Of a stretch of DNA of 64,000 nucleotides, positions 54,953 through 63,997 are shown one piece after another. How positions within the stretch are numbered: position 1 is the first letter of the stretch; the number at the start of each line of letters is the position of its first letter. The stretch covers positions 1,674,001-1,738,000 of the forward strand of contig NZ_CP138995.1 of the NCBI RefSeq assembly GCF_044596045.1, written 5' to 3'. This DNA is from Flagellimonas sp947499585 (lineage in GTDB: Bacteria; Bacteroidota; Bacteroidia; Flavobacteriales; Flavobacteriaceae). Below the pieces are notes generated by a model that did not search any database, was not told where the DNA came from, and saw only the letters and a program-made list of their open reading frames with translations. The position numbers were made by a program, and so were the translations under genes.

Positions 54953-56872
54953 TTAGTTCCCTTTTAGTTTAGCCCTATTTCTATAATCAGGAAAGTCTTT
55001 ATACCAGTCTTTTCTATTTTGCCCTCCAGACAATCCCCATTCTTCAAAATAAAGATAGCCTGTATTTATAGGTTCTTTTTCTAGTAAAAGTGGGAAAGAT
55101 TCAATTACGTTAATTGCCCATGGCAGACCGTTCTCAGTTGTATAGCTACCATCTATGTCTGCATTGTTCCCTAAAACCTCGGGCTGGGAATTACCTAACG
55201 TTGTTGGCTCGTAATTGGCTAAATGAATCTCTTTTTCTCTTTCTCCATTGGCTACTAAAAATGGATTAAAAGGAGCAAAATCCAATGATGTGTCCAAAAT
55301 TGGGTTGACAAATGTAACTCTCACAATGTTTTCTTGATTAACAAGGGTTGAGTGGTCATCAAATAATGCCACTACGGTATGTTGTTGCCCCAACTCTGTT
55401 CCATTGTTAGCAAGGTTAAAAACATCTCCTTCTAGAATTTGACCAGTAATTGATGCTACATTATTTGGGTTTAGACCCTCTATTTCAAAAGCCATACTAT
55501 TAACAAAGCCTGCACCATCTGAAGTTACCACGTAGTCAAAATCAATTGCTACCAATTGGTTTGAGGAATTAAAAATTTTGATTATTGAATAGTCTAACGC
55601 TGTATCATTAAAATCGTAATCCCCTTTAAAAGGCCAAAGATCTTCAAAGATCAAAGAAGCTTTTGTTGAACTTGAAGGATAGGTTGTTGAGTAAGCTTTT
55701 GTTGCATCGTTAGGATATTCATCTACTGAGTCCGTTACGCCGTCTCCATCTTGATCATTGCAAACCTCAATTTCAGAAAATGTAAACCAATTAGAGTCAT
55801 TTTGTGAATTGCTTGTTGGGTCATCGATCCTTCGCCAAACAATTTTATCAAAGGTTCCTGAAGTTGCTGAAATCAGAATAGAACCATAACCATCTCTATA
55901 ATATCTTCCCTTAGATCGTGAATCAATGTCTTTGAGTATTCTTTCGGAATCGTCGTAAAAGAATTCGCTTCCTCCAGATAATATGGTTTCAGCGTGCTGC
56001 GCACCAACAAACTGGTACATTGAAGCATCTACACTTCTAAAATGCATCAACAGGTTTTGAACTGGTGTGTCAAATGTCATTTCAAATTCCACATAACCAT
56101 CTGAATCATTATTGGTATCAATTCTTGAGCTTATCCAGAAATTAAAACCGGAAAATGTGAAAATTGGGGTCGAAAAGCCGGCACCAGCAAGTGAAAGTCG
56201 GTTTTTAAGTTCAACTCCGTCCACTGGAGTGGCTGTTATGATCGCCGTTACCCCTTGTTTGGGAAACTGGATATTCGAAATGGTGTTGATATCACCGTTG
56301 GTCTCAATTATGGTGTTACTTAAATCGGTATAAAATCTTTGACCATAAACGTTGGCGCAATCAGTATTGCGTTGACTTTTTTCTGTAGTTATTTTAGAAA
56401 CAGTTTTCTTACCTGCACTACCATTGTAAGTATAAGAAGCCGAGTTTTGTATTATAGGAACCACAAAATCGTCAATGTGTTCATTTGATTTTCTAACGAT
56501 AAATAGGTTGTCAATAATTGATGATAGCGTAACACTTTCTTGGATGGAGCCATTAAAGGGCAATCTTTCAAAAAGTTTATTGGGTAGCGGGCCAGTGATA
56601 CTGTCTAAACTATTAATAAGTTCATCACTATAGGCGTAAACTTCGTAAAGTACGTTTGGGGAATTATCGTTTATACTGACCGATACTATGGTTTCGGTCT
56701 TAAAATCAAAATCAGAAGGGAATTTTAAATCTGTTAAGATTGGGTTCTCAATCGCAGTAGAATCATTGGCTATTGACTCAAGATAATCGTTATATTTTTC
56801 TTTTAAACAGCCTTGAAATATAAAGGCCGTTATGAAAATAAGAACTAATCTAAAAATTCTGTTCTTCTTCAT
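54953..56872 (-). CDS. LruC-domain lipoprotein, copy 1
   Basis: 639 residues from the ATG at 56872, which starts a lipobox signal (FQGC, Cys22); longer in-frame starts only add residues before it. Middle region has a bespoke beta domain (about 180-370). The C-terminal part holds DQDGDGVTDSVDEYPNDATKA (373-393), a thrombospondin-type-3 like calcium loop, and then LruC: FEDLWPFKGDYDFND (409-423), VVTSDGAGFVNSMAFEI, GQQHTVVALFDDHS and PWAINV. LruC lipoproteins occur in Leptospira and Bacteroidota; role unknown. Tandem paralogue at 57060. Confidence 0.85.
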   Translation of the reverse strand: MKKNRIFRLVLIFITAFIFQGCLKEKYNDYLESIANDSTAIENPILTDLKFPSDFDFKTETIVSVSINDNSPNVLYEVYAYSDELINSLDSITGPLPNKLFERLPFNGSIQESVTLSSIIDNLFIVRKSNEHIDDFVVPIIQNSASYTYNGSAGKKTVSKITTEKSQRNTDCANVYGQRFYTDLSNTIIETNGDINTISNIQFPKQGVTAIITATPVDGVELKNRLSLAGAGFSTPIFTFSGFNFWISSRIDTNNDSDGYVEFEMTFDTPVQNLLMHFRSVDASMYQFVGAQHAETILSGGSEFFYDDSERILKDIDSRSKGRYYRDGYGSILISATSGTFDKIVWRRIDDPTSNSQNDSNWFTFSEIEVCNDQDGDGVTDSVDEYPNDATKAYSTTYPSSSTKASLIFEDLWPFKGDYDFNDTALDYSIIKIFNSSNQLVAIDFDYVVTSDGAGFVNSMAFEIEGLNPNNVASITGQILEGDVFNLANNGTELGQQHTVVALFDDHSTLVNQENIVRVTFVNPILDTSLDFAPFNPFLVANGEREKEIHLANYEPTTLGNSQPEVLGNNADIDGSYTTENGLPWAINVIESFPLLLEKEPINTGYLYFEEWGLSGGQNRKDWYKDFPDYRNRAKLKGN

Positions 56873-56891
56873 TGTTGAGAATTTCATTAAA

Positions 56892-56970
56892 TGAACGAAA
56901 AAACCTACAAAAACACATATTTTGTCGATAAACAGCATTTCAAAGTTGTAAAAGCAGTTAAAAATGTGGT
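56892..56970 (-). repeat. Upstream segment shared by the two LruC genes, copy 1
   Basis: Ungapped match to 59251-59329 over 79 bases, by eye about 58 identical. Best conserved blocks: TGAACGAAAAA, TACAAAAAC and TCGATAA (plus-strand reading). It lies 20 bases before the start of the first LruC gene and probably holds its promoter. Confidence 0.7.
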
Positions 56971-57010
56971 GAGGAAAATATTTTGTCCGTAGCGTTTTCT
57001 ATTACGATTA

Positions 57011-57036
57011 AAAATGCCCCATAAAAGGGGCATTTT
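57011..57036 (-). terminator. Terminator after LruC copy 2
   Basis: AAAATGCCCC/GGGGCATTTT stem-loop with T run on the minus strand, 24 bases after the stop codon of the copy-2 gene. Confidence 0.82.
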
Positions 57037-57059
57037 TTTTATAATTATAACTGAACTGG

Positions 57060-59105
57060 CTAATCTTGCAATACAGATTCATTTCTATACCCTGCTGAAT
57101 CTTTGTACCAATCCTGGAACAAAGTTCCTCCAGAAGTGGCCCATTCATTAAAAAAGTTATAGGCTTGATTTACGGGGATATTTTCTTTTGGTGGCTTAAA
57201 GTTGTGCATAATATTAATGGCCCAAGGCAGACCAGTATCGGTTTTATAATTTCCATCTTCATCTCTATTTACGCCTCCTACAGTTGTATCATTTACGCCT
57301 AAAGTTGTTCTGAACCTATTTGGTAAATGAATCTCCTTACCTCTGTCTCCATTAACAATTATGAATGGGTTAAAAGGAGCCAAGCCCAGCTGGGTGGTTG
57401 TAATCGGAGTTGTGAATTTTATAGCGACCGTCTTAGGTACATTCAACATGGCATGGTTATCATCAAATAGTATTATTACAGCTCTATTTTGTCCTTGTTC
57501 CACTCCGTTTGATGCAACATTGATAAAATCCTCGGTTAAAACTGTTCCTGTAACGGATTCAATTAGACTAGGTGCTATACTTTCCAGTTCAATACCAAAG
57601 GCATTAATAAGACCAGCTCCGTCAGATGTTACCTCAAAATGTATATCTAATTGTACGGCCATATTATCTGCATTCAAAACGGCAACAAACCTGTAATTTA
57701 CAGCCGTATCATTAAAATCATAATCTCCAAGAAAGGGCCATAAATCTTCAAAAGCTAGAGTTCCCCAGCCATATTTACTAGGAGTAAATTGTTCAAAAGC
57801 CTTATCTGCATCATCTGGGTATTCATCATTACTATCTGTAATTCCGTCACCATCTGTATCAGGATCAACTGTAACTTCATCAAAAACCCTAAATGTTGTC
57901 AAGTCATTAATGGCTCTATCATATGTTATGCCTGAAGTAGAATTTGGGCCGTAACGGTATTCCCATCCGCCGGTTTCGGTATCCATCACAATAAGATTGC
58001 TATTTCCTCCATTATTGGCTAACCATAATTCATTGTTTGAGTCAAAAGTCATAGAAGTGGGTTGAAAAGGTAAATCTTCACCACTAATTCTTATAGCGTC
58101 ATAGTCTCCATCAGAATTTAGGTCTAGTCTGTATAATCCGGAAAATGAGGAGAGAAATATGGTGCCATCTTCTGCAAAAGCCATATCTCCTCCTTGAGTT
58201 TTATCAAGGCCATTTATAATCCAGTTTGAAAGTATATTGGCATTTTGGGGATCAATTGTAAAGAGCTTCGCCCCGGTAGAAAAATATAACAACCCATCTT
58301 GCTTGTTATAATCTAATCGAGGCCCTCCGTTTCCTACATTACCTACAGTGGTCCATGTATCATTCACGATATCGTACCTCATTAAAGGGTAAGGGTTGCT
58401 CTTACCAATTGAATAGAGCATGTTATTCTCTTGATCTATTGCTGCGGTCCAACTTCCCATTGGCATATCAGAAATAAAGGTATATGCTCCCGTTAGGGGA
58501 TCTACTTGGAATAAATCACCTCCACCGTTAACACAGTATAAGTAGTCTTCTACCATAGGTTTACCATTGGAGGCTCTCTTTCCACTGCTATCAGGTGTGT
58601 ACGTATAGGTAACAAGATTTGAAACGATGTTAACCACTGCTGATGAATACTTAAACCCTTCTTTTCTGCGGATGTACAACTTTTCAAAATAGTTTGGAAC
58701 TACAAAGGAATGTTCAATTTTGCCTCCTGCAGGAACTCCACTGAAAATTAAATGGTTTAAATTATCTACTGAAACTTCAAAACCAGTTTCCTCTTCGTCC
58801 TCTTCGTTTAAATACGTGATTTGGTTTCCAATAGAAACCTCTTCGTTGTATGCGTAGACATTATACCTAACATTGGCAGTATTGTCATTGATGATGAGTT
58901 GTATTTGTTTTTCTGTACTAAACTCAAAACCTGATGGAATTTGTAGTTCGGTAATCTCTAATTCGTCTATAGGGACCTCAATTGGTGTTTCAGGTTCACT
59001 TTCTGTATCTGGAACAGAATCATCAAAACTATCTTTTACACATGAGGTGTAGGTCATTGCTATTATAAAACATAATGCAGATAAAACAATTTGGGGCGTT
59101 TTCAT
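57060..59105 (-). CDS. LruC-domain lipoprotein with beta-propeller-like insert, copy 2
   Basis: 681 residues. Lipobox YTSC (Cys22), Asp/Glu/Pro-rich linker to about 45, a domain shared with copy 1 (IPSGFEFSTEKQIQLIINDNTANVRYNVYAY) to about 180, then a repeat region at 187-405 of WD/NHL-like beta strands (DLFQVDPLTGAYTF, LFTIDPQNANI, TIFLSSFSGLYRLDLN). DTDGDGITDSNDEYPDDADKA lies at 416-436 and the LruC domain starts with AFEDLWPFLGDYDFND at 451. The propeller-like part replaces the middle beta domain of copy 1. Surface protein of unknown role. Confidence 0.85.
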   Translation of the reverse strand: MKTPQIVLSALCFIIAMTYTSCVKDSFDDSVPDTESEPETPIEVPIDELEITELQIPSGFEFSTEKQIQLIINDNTANVRYNVYAYNEEVSIGNQITYLNEEDEEETGFEVSVDNLNHLIFSGVPAGGKIEHSFVVPNYFEKLYIRRKEGFKYSSAVVNIVSNLVTYTYTPDSSGKRASNGKPMVEDYLYCVNGGGDLFQVDPLTGAYTFISDMPMGSWTAAIDQENNMLYSIGKSNPYPLMRYDIVNDTWTTVGNVGNGGPRLDYNKQDGLLYFSTGAKLFTIDPQNANILSNWIINGLDKTQGGDMAFAEDGTIFLSSFSGLYRLDLNSDGDYDAIRISGEDLPFQPTSMTFDSNNELWLANNGGNSNLIVMDTETGGWEYRYGPNSTSGITYDRAINDLTTFRVFDEVTVDPDTDGDGITDSNDEYPDDADKAFEQFTPSKYGWGTLAFEDLWPFLGDYDFNDTAVNYRFVAVLNADNMAVQLDIHFEVTSDGAGLINAFGIELESIAPSLIESVTGTVLTEDFINVASNGVEQGQNRAVIILFDDNHAMLNVPKTVAIKFTTPITTTQLGLAPFNPFIIVNGDRGKEIHLPNRFRTTLGVNDTTVGGVNRDEDGNYKTDTGLPWAINIMHNFKPPKENIPVNQAYNFFNEWATSGGTLFQDWYKDSAGYRNESVLQD

Positions 59106-59250
59106 CTTTATAGATATTTGCTGGATTTACTATCCGAATTTTGATTAAAAGTATTTACTATTTAAGGGTCAATATTTTAATTTTAGTTGGTTTACTTCAA
59201 TGTGTCGGTAAACGGTATCTTTTATTCGTTAAAATAATTTCAACTTTATT

Positions 59251-59329
59251 TGAACGAAAAAGCTTACAAAAACGTATATGTGATCGATAACCGAACGTCT
59301 TAAGTTGTGAAAGAAGTGAAATCTGTGGT
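59251..59329 (-). repeat. Upstream segment shared by the two LruC genes, copy 2
   Basis: Matches 56892-56970 without gaps. Here it is 145 bases away from the LruC start instead of 20, so extra DNA (59106-59250) lies between it and the gene. That spacer and the whole 254-base region to the next gene hold no other gene that I can see. Confidence 0.7.
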
Positions 59330-59359
59330 AGTAGGTGGGTAATTGAAAAATGGGAAGAA

Positions 59360-60049
59360 TTACCTAAAAGCCTTTCTTTTTCCGATTAAAAGACCAACAA
59401 TGAAAAGTAGATACATTAAGGCTATAAAGGTCAGTAATGTAATTCTAAGATGATACTGAGTTGAAATACTCAGGTTAAAATAATCTGAAAGTAAAATAAA
59501 AGGGAAAAAAGCATAAAAAATAAACAGGCCTGTACTTACCCAATACAGCAAATTGTGTTTTTGAGGGTAAGGATTGTCTTCTGATTTTTTCTCTTTGAAA
59601 TAAAGTATGATCGCAAAAACTAAAATTAATGAACCGATAGCATGCGCATAGGTTAGTTGTTTGTGCAATGGATTTTGAATGAAAGTGTTAACTAAATAGG
59701 ACAATGAGCATAGATAAGCCCCATACTCAATTACTTTTTTTGAAGATTTGTTTTTAAGGGTTTTCCAATACACCCAGTAGAAGAAAAGAAAAGTAACTAT
59801 TTGATAAACATTATAGATAATGACGTTATGCCAATTATATCTGTCATCTGAAAAAAACTGAAAATCTGCATGATTTTTAATAAAGTAACCCAAGAGCTCA
59901 GTAAAAAAAGTATAGATGATAAGTATAGGCAGATATTTCAATACGGTATCAAAATATCTTTTATACCTATAAACAGCAACCAACCATGTAACAAAATAAA
60001 TGGCTAGAAAATACTGATTTTTTAGAAAAATGATGAGCTCTTGGATCAT
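59360..60049 (-). CDS. Multispan membrane protein, unknown family
   Basis: 229 residues with about seven hydrophobic helices spread from residue 10 to 222 and short loops; the C-terminus ends in LLIGKRKAFR. No catalytic domain is attached. Similar 7-helix proteins are often sensors paired with histidine kinases in Flavobacteria (memory), but no kinase is adjacent here. It starts 6 bases after the lipoprotein gene, so the two belong to one operon. Confidence 0.78.
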   Translation of the reverse strand: MIQELIIFLKNQYFLAIYFVTWLVAVYRYKRYFDTVLKYLPILIIYTFFTELLGYFIKNHADFQFFSDDRYNWHNVIIYNVYQIVTFLFFYWVYWKTLKNKSSKKVIEYGAYLCSLSYLVNTFIQNPLHKQLTYAHAIGSLILVFAIILYFKEKKSEDNPYPQKHNLLYWVSTGLFIFYAFFPFILLSDYFNLSISTQYHLRITLLTFIALMYLLFIVGLLIGKRKAFR

Positions 60050-60055
60050 CTTAAG

Positions 60056-60721
60056 TTAAAAATCGTTGTTTGGTGGAGGTCCCGAATTCCCGTGATTCAT
60101 ATTCAAACTTTGACCCTTGAATAGCACAGGAGGTGCAGAAAGACTAGGAACAAAACTTGCATATGACTTTTCATCGTTTTTAGAAATACCGCCCATACCT
60201 TTGACATTAACAGCATCCTTAATCAATTTGGCCTCGCCATCTTCTCCTATATAAAATCCATAATCCAAATCATCAATTTTTATAGTTGGAAGTATGAAAA
60301 TAGAGTTTTGTCTTGGGTGTACCACTTTCTGTCCATCGGGGAGCTTTTCTTTATCTGGATAATTGGCAAAATAAAAACGAATTGTGGAAATATCGACTTT
60401 GGCATCTTTTGCCTCTTGCTCAATGAATGCAATATACTGTTTGATGGTTTTATAATCCCAAGAAGCATATCTAGCTGCTTCAAACTTTTCGTCATTGTTT
60501 TCTTCCCTTTCATACGATTTTATGAGTTCTACCCTGTTCTTTGAATAGTTGTCATACAATTTTTTAGATTCTTCTAAGGAAATAATTTGTTTGGGTGGTT
60601 TTACTCTTTCTTGAGGTTCTTCATGTGGCTCTTCATCTTTTTTTGGTTTTTCGTGGCAAGCTCCTAAAATAAGAAGCATTGAACCCAACAGAAGAGTGGT
60701 TGCTTTTCTTGCGTTTTTCAT
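60056..60721 (-). CDS. Hypothetical lipoprotein, partner of the multispan protein
   Basis: 221 residues. Lipobox LGAC (Cys22), a charged repeat KKDEEPHEEPQERVKPPKQ, then a helical segment (SLEESKKLYDNYSKNRVELIKSYE) and a compact domain with IAFIEQEAKDAKVDISTIRFYFANYPD and IFILPTIKIDDLDYGFYIGEDG. The last 15 residues NMNHGNSGPPPNNDF are polar. No family name recognised. First gene of a two-gene operon. The sequence suggests an exported protein that talks to the membrane partner (inference). Confidence 0.78.
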   Translation of the reverse strand: MKNARKATTLLLGSMLLILGACHEKPKKDEEPHEEPQERVKPPKQIISLEESKKLYDNYSKNRVELIKSYEREENNDEKFEAARYASWDYKTIKQYIAFIEQEAKDAKVDISTIRFYFANYPDKEKLPDGQKVVHPRQNSIFILPTIKIDDLDYGFYIGEDGEAKLIKDAVNVKGMGGISKNDEKSYASFVPSLSAPPVLFKGQSLNMNHGNSGPPPNNDF

Positions 60722-60798
60722 TTTGTAAGTGTTTTAGTGTTCATAGTATGGGGAAACTGCACTAAAGATATGTTTTTTCTTCAGAATTAGTACATAAA

Positions 60799-60828
60799 AA
60801 AACCCTTTGATGTGACTCAAAGGGTTTT
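60799..60828 (-). terminator. Terminator after rho
   Basis: AAAACCCTTTGA/TCAAAGGGTTTT stem-loop with T run on the minus strand, 37 bases after the rho stop. Confidence 0.82.
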
Positions 60829-60865
60829 AAAACTATACTGTTTTCAGGGTTTTACAAACTCAGAG

Positions 60866-62458
60866 CTATTGACTCATGGTTAACAAAAACTCTTCATTGT
60901 TTTTGGTTTGCTTTATGCGTTGTTCCATAAACTCCATTGCTTCTACAGGATTCATATCTGCTAAATATTTTCGCATGATCCACATGCGTTGTATGGTAGT
61001 GGCATCCAATAAAAGATCGTCTCTACGTGTAGAGGAAGAGATAAGGTCGATAGCTGGGAATATTCTACGGTTAGAAATCCTTCTATCCAACTGCAGCTCC
61101 ATATTACCGGTACCCTTAAATTCTTCAAAAATTACTTCGTCCATTTTAGAACCGGTTTCCGTTAAAGCTGTAGCGATAATAGAAAGTGATCCACCATTTT
61201 CAATATTTCGTGCCGCACCAAAGAAACGTTTTGGTTTATGTAATGCATTGGCATCCACACCACCACTCAATACCTTACCTGAAGCAGGCTGCACGGTATT
61301 GTAAGCTCTTGCCAATCGTGTAATGGAATCTAAAAGGATAACCACATCATGTCCACATTCTACCAAGCGTTTTGCTTTTTCCAATACAATATTTGCAACA
61401 CGTACATGTTCCGTAGCTTCTTTGTCAAAAGTAGAAGCAACAACTTCACCGCGTACATTACGTTGCATATCTGTAACTTCCTCTGGACGCTCATCTATAA
61501 GAAGGATAATTTGATATACTTCTGGATGGTTCGCAGCAATTGCATTGGCGATATCCTTAAGTAGCATGGTTTTACCCGTTTTTGGTTGGGAGACAATCAT
61601 GCCACGCTGTCCTTTACCTATAGGTGAGAACAAATCCATTATCCTAGTGGATAATGTACTTTGTCTCTCTGCCAATTTAAATTTTTCTTTTGGGAACAAT
61701 GGAGTAAGGTGTTCAAATGACACTCTATCCCTAACCACTTGTGGGTCTAACCCATTTATTTTACTGACCTTAATAAGGGGGAAATACTTCTCTCCCTCTT
61801 TAGGAGGTCTAACGTTACCAAGTACGGTGTCTCCTGTCTTTAGGCCAAATAACCTAATCTGCGACTGGGAAACATAGATATCATCGGGAGAAGACAAATA
61901 ATTGTAGTCAGAAGAACGTAAAAAGCCATAACCGTCCTGCATAATGTCAAGAACGCCTTCGCTTTCAATAATACTATCAAACTCAAATTCAGGTTCTTTA
62001 TACCTGTTTTTTAAGTCTTTATCAAAATTGCTGCTCTTTTTTTCGTGGCCGCTATTTCTTTGATGTGGATTATTTCTTCTGCTGTTTTGAGGTTTTTGAG
62101 ATCCACCTTGTTTGTGCGGCTCCCTTTTAATGGGCTGCGCTACTGGCGTATTCTCTTTTTTCTCAACAGTTTCAGACTCTGCTTTTACCTTTGCAGGTTC
62201 AACAACAGTTTCCGAAACAATTTCTTTTATTTCTTTTTTTGGTCTTGGAGCTCTTTCTTTTCTAGGTTTTGGAGCAACTTTTTCTTTTGGTGCTACAGCG
62301 CTCTCTTGTACCACTTTTGGGTTAGACGCTTGCACATCAAGTATCTGGTAGACTAAGTCCAGTTTTTTTTGAGTCTTAAATTTTGGGACATTGAGGCCTT
62401 TTGCAATTTCCTGCAATTCAGGAAGCTTTTTAGCTTTTAGATCTGAAATCTCGAACAT
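60866..62458 (-). CDS. rho: Transcription termination factor Rho with long basic insert
   Basis: 530 residues; E. coli Rho has 419. Rho_N helical domain at about 1-43, then an insert from about 44 to 155 rich in Lys, Arg, Pro, Asn and Gln (RRNNPHQRNSG), then the cold-shock-like RNA-binding domain (about 165-235) and the RecA-like ATPase with P-loop QPKTGKT (291-297), LLIDERPEEVTDMQRNV, and the Q/R loop region. Hexameric helicase that ends transcription. Inserts of this type are usual in Bacteroidota. Confidence 0.96.
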   Translation of the reverse strand: MFEISDLKAKKLPELQEIAKGLNVPKFKTQKKLDLVYQILDVQASNPKVVQESAVAPKEKVAPKPRKERAPRPKKEIKEIVSETVVEPAKVKAESETVEKKENTPVAQPIKREPHKQGGSQKPQNSRRNNPHQRNSGHEKKSSNFDKDLKNRYKEPEFEFDSIIESEGVLDIMQDGYGFLRSSDYNYLSSPDDIYVSQSQIRLFGLKTGDTVLGNVRPPKEGEKYFPLIKVSKINGLDPQVVRDRVSFEHLTPLFPKEKFKLAERQSTLSTRIMDLFSPIGKGQRGMIVSQPKTGKTMLLKDIANAIAANHPEVYQIILLIDERPEEVTDMQRNVRGEVVASTFDKEATEHVRVANIVLEKAKRLVECGHDVVILLDSITRLARAYNTVQPASGKVLSGGVDANALHKPKRFFGAARNIENGGSLSIIATALTETGSKMDEVIFEEFKGTGNMELQLDRRISNRRIFPAIDLISSSTRRDDLLLDATTIQRMWIMRKYLADMNPVEAMEFMEQRIKQTKNNEEFLLTMSQ

Positions 62459-62620
62459 TAAGTAATGAATAAATTAAACTTGTATAATGTGTATAATTGA
62501 AGTAAAAAGTTATTTGGGTACTACGATAGGAAAGATTTCCCTGGGTAAGTGCTTTGCTAATAACGACACAAGTATACAAATTATTTTTCAACAATAGGGG
62601 TCATTTACCGAAAAGACACT

Positions 62621-62628
62621 TATTTTTG
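62621..62628 (+). promoter_or_regulatory. TAnnTTTG -7 element for the DUF4293 gene
   Basis: TATTTTTG, 22 bases before the ATG at 62651. It lies in the 192-base divergent spacer with rho; no clear TTG box. Confidence 0.5.
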
Positions 62629-62650
62629 CCATCCGATATCAATTTAAACA

Positions 62651-63061
62651 ATGATTCAACGAATTCAAACATTTTTTTTGGGGTTAGTGGCACTAATTGC
62701 TGGTGCATTGCCGTTTGTATTGAATTTATGGGTTGATGGTGATGGAACAAAGTTTTTTGCCAAGAGCGAGTTGTGGATCAGTATTGCTTTTTACGCCTCG
62801 GCAGCTTTGGCCTTGATTTCGATTTTTATGTACAATAACAGACAAAATCAATTTGTGATAAACAGATTGAATATGATATTGAATCTTTTTTTACTAGGAT
62901 TTTTCGTTTACCGATCGCTAAACTTATCCGGAGAAAATGTTATTTCTGAGAAGGGTATTGGGATGCTGATTCCTGTATTTTCTATCGTTTTTCTAGTTCT
63001 GGCCAACAGAGCTATCAAAAAGGATGAAGATCTTGTAAAATCTGTTGATCGCTTACGTTAA
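62651..63061 (+). CDS. DUF4293 membrane protein
   Basis: 136 residues, four membrane helices. The start MIQRIQTFFLGLVALIAGALPFVL matches the DUF4293 family, which has no known function and occurs throughout Bacteroidota, often next to rho as here. Short charged tail NRAIKKDEDLVKSVDRLR faces the cytoplasm. Monocistronic, followed by a terminator. Confidence 0.85.
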   Translation: MIQRIQTFFLGLVALIAGALPFVLNLWVDGDGTKFFAKSELWISIAFYASAALALISIFMYNNRQNQFVINRLNMILNLFLLGFFVYRSLNLSGENVISEKGIGMLIPVFSIVFLVLANRAIKKDEDLVKSVDRLR

Positions 63062-63090
63062 ACCTAACATCTTAGTAGTATTAGTGCGAG

Positions 63091-63116
63091 AAAAACCCGG
63101 CCTTGGCCGGGTTTTT
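63091..63116. terminator. Terminator between the DUF4293 gene and the final lipoprotein gene
   Basis: AAAAACCCGGCC-TT-GGCCGGGTTTTT, perfect stem with A run and T run; acts for both convergent genes. Confidence 0.87.
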
Positions 63117-63145
63117 TATTTATTCTAATCTAAAAGGATTTCAAA

Positions 63146-63997
63146 CTATTGCATTAATGTTTCCTCGGTAAACCCATTATCAAATTTTACATTGGTCATT
63201 GTCTGTACAAGATTTGGCTCCTCAGAATAACCTTGCTCGCTTGGCATAAAATAGGAGCGCTTGGTTGAAATCATTTGTCCCTCTATGTCTTCGTATTCAT
63301 AGTTTGCGATGATTACGGGTTCTTCTACACCTAAGAATGGCAATGAAAAGAAAAACCTGTCAATTAGTTTGGTTTCTGGATTAACATACAAGATATAAAT
63401 ATCATTTTGCTCTTTTCCAGTTACTTCTGGGTCATAGGTCACGTGCACTTTGTCATACATCTTTCCATTGTATTCCTCTTGCCCAAGGTATTTGGCAACG
63501 GTGCCTTTATCATTAAGTTTATAAGGCATAGTGAACCAATAATAATTTGCCCTTCTAAGGAAATCACCAGTACCTACCAATTGAGGGTCTTCGGATTTCT
63601 TTCCATTTACCAAGACTAACGTCTCTTTGCCATCAAAACATTGAATAACTTCTCCTGCCTTATCTGGCATTACATTGATTTGATGTTGGGAGTACTTTCC
63701 GTATGAAGCTTCAGAATTAAAAATGTAGCGTTCTGTGGATACGTCAGCCTTTTCATTTGATCTATAATCATAAGTGTATTCAACGTCTCCTTTTTTCCAT
63801 AAATCGTTCCAACCACCATGCGCATGGGCAACAGCAGCTAAGACTGTCATTGGTTCGTTGGTGTCATAAATGGGGACTTTAGAAACTTCTTCAACAGTTT
63901 CAATCACAGTTGTCTCTGCTTTTTTAGCTTTTTGTGCACAAGAGGCCAAAAGTAAAAATGCAGTAATAGTTAATAGTTTTAAACTAAGTTTTTTCAT
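63146..63997 (-). CDS. Exported lipoprotein, DUF6503-like
   Basis: 283 residues, complete. Lipobox LASC (Cys20), linker rich in Lys, Ala, Glu and Thr, then AVAHAHGGWNDLWKKGDVEYTYDY (about 53-76), DFLRRANYYWFTMPYKL, YNGKMYDKVHVTYDPEV, YILYVNPETKLIDRFFFSL. This is the pattern of the LolA/LolB-like fold proteins named DUF6503 in Bacteroidota (memory). Function unknown; probably binds lipid or another hydrophobic ligand in the periplasm (inference). Confidence 0.78.
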   Translation of the reverse strand: MKKLSLKLLTITAFLLLASCAQKAKKAETTVIETVEEVSKVPIYDTNEPMTVLAAVAHAHGGWNDLWKKGDVEYTYDYRSNEKADVSTERYIFNSEASYGKYSQHQINVMPDKAGEVIQCFDGKETLVLVNGKKSEDPQLVGTGDFLRRANYYWFTMPYKLNDKGTVAKYLGQEEYNGKMYDKVHVTYDPEVTGKEQNDIYILYVNPETKLIDRFFFSLPFLGVEEPVIIANYEYEDIEGQMISTKRSYFMPSEQGYSEEPNLVQTMTNVKFDNGFTEETLMQ

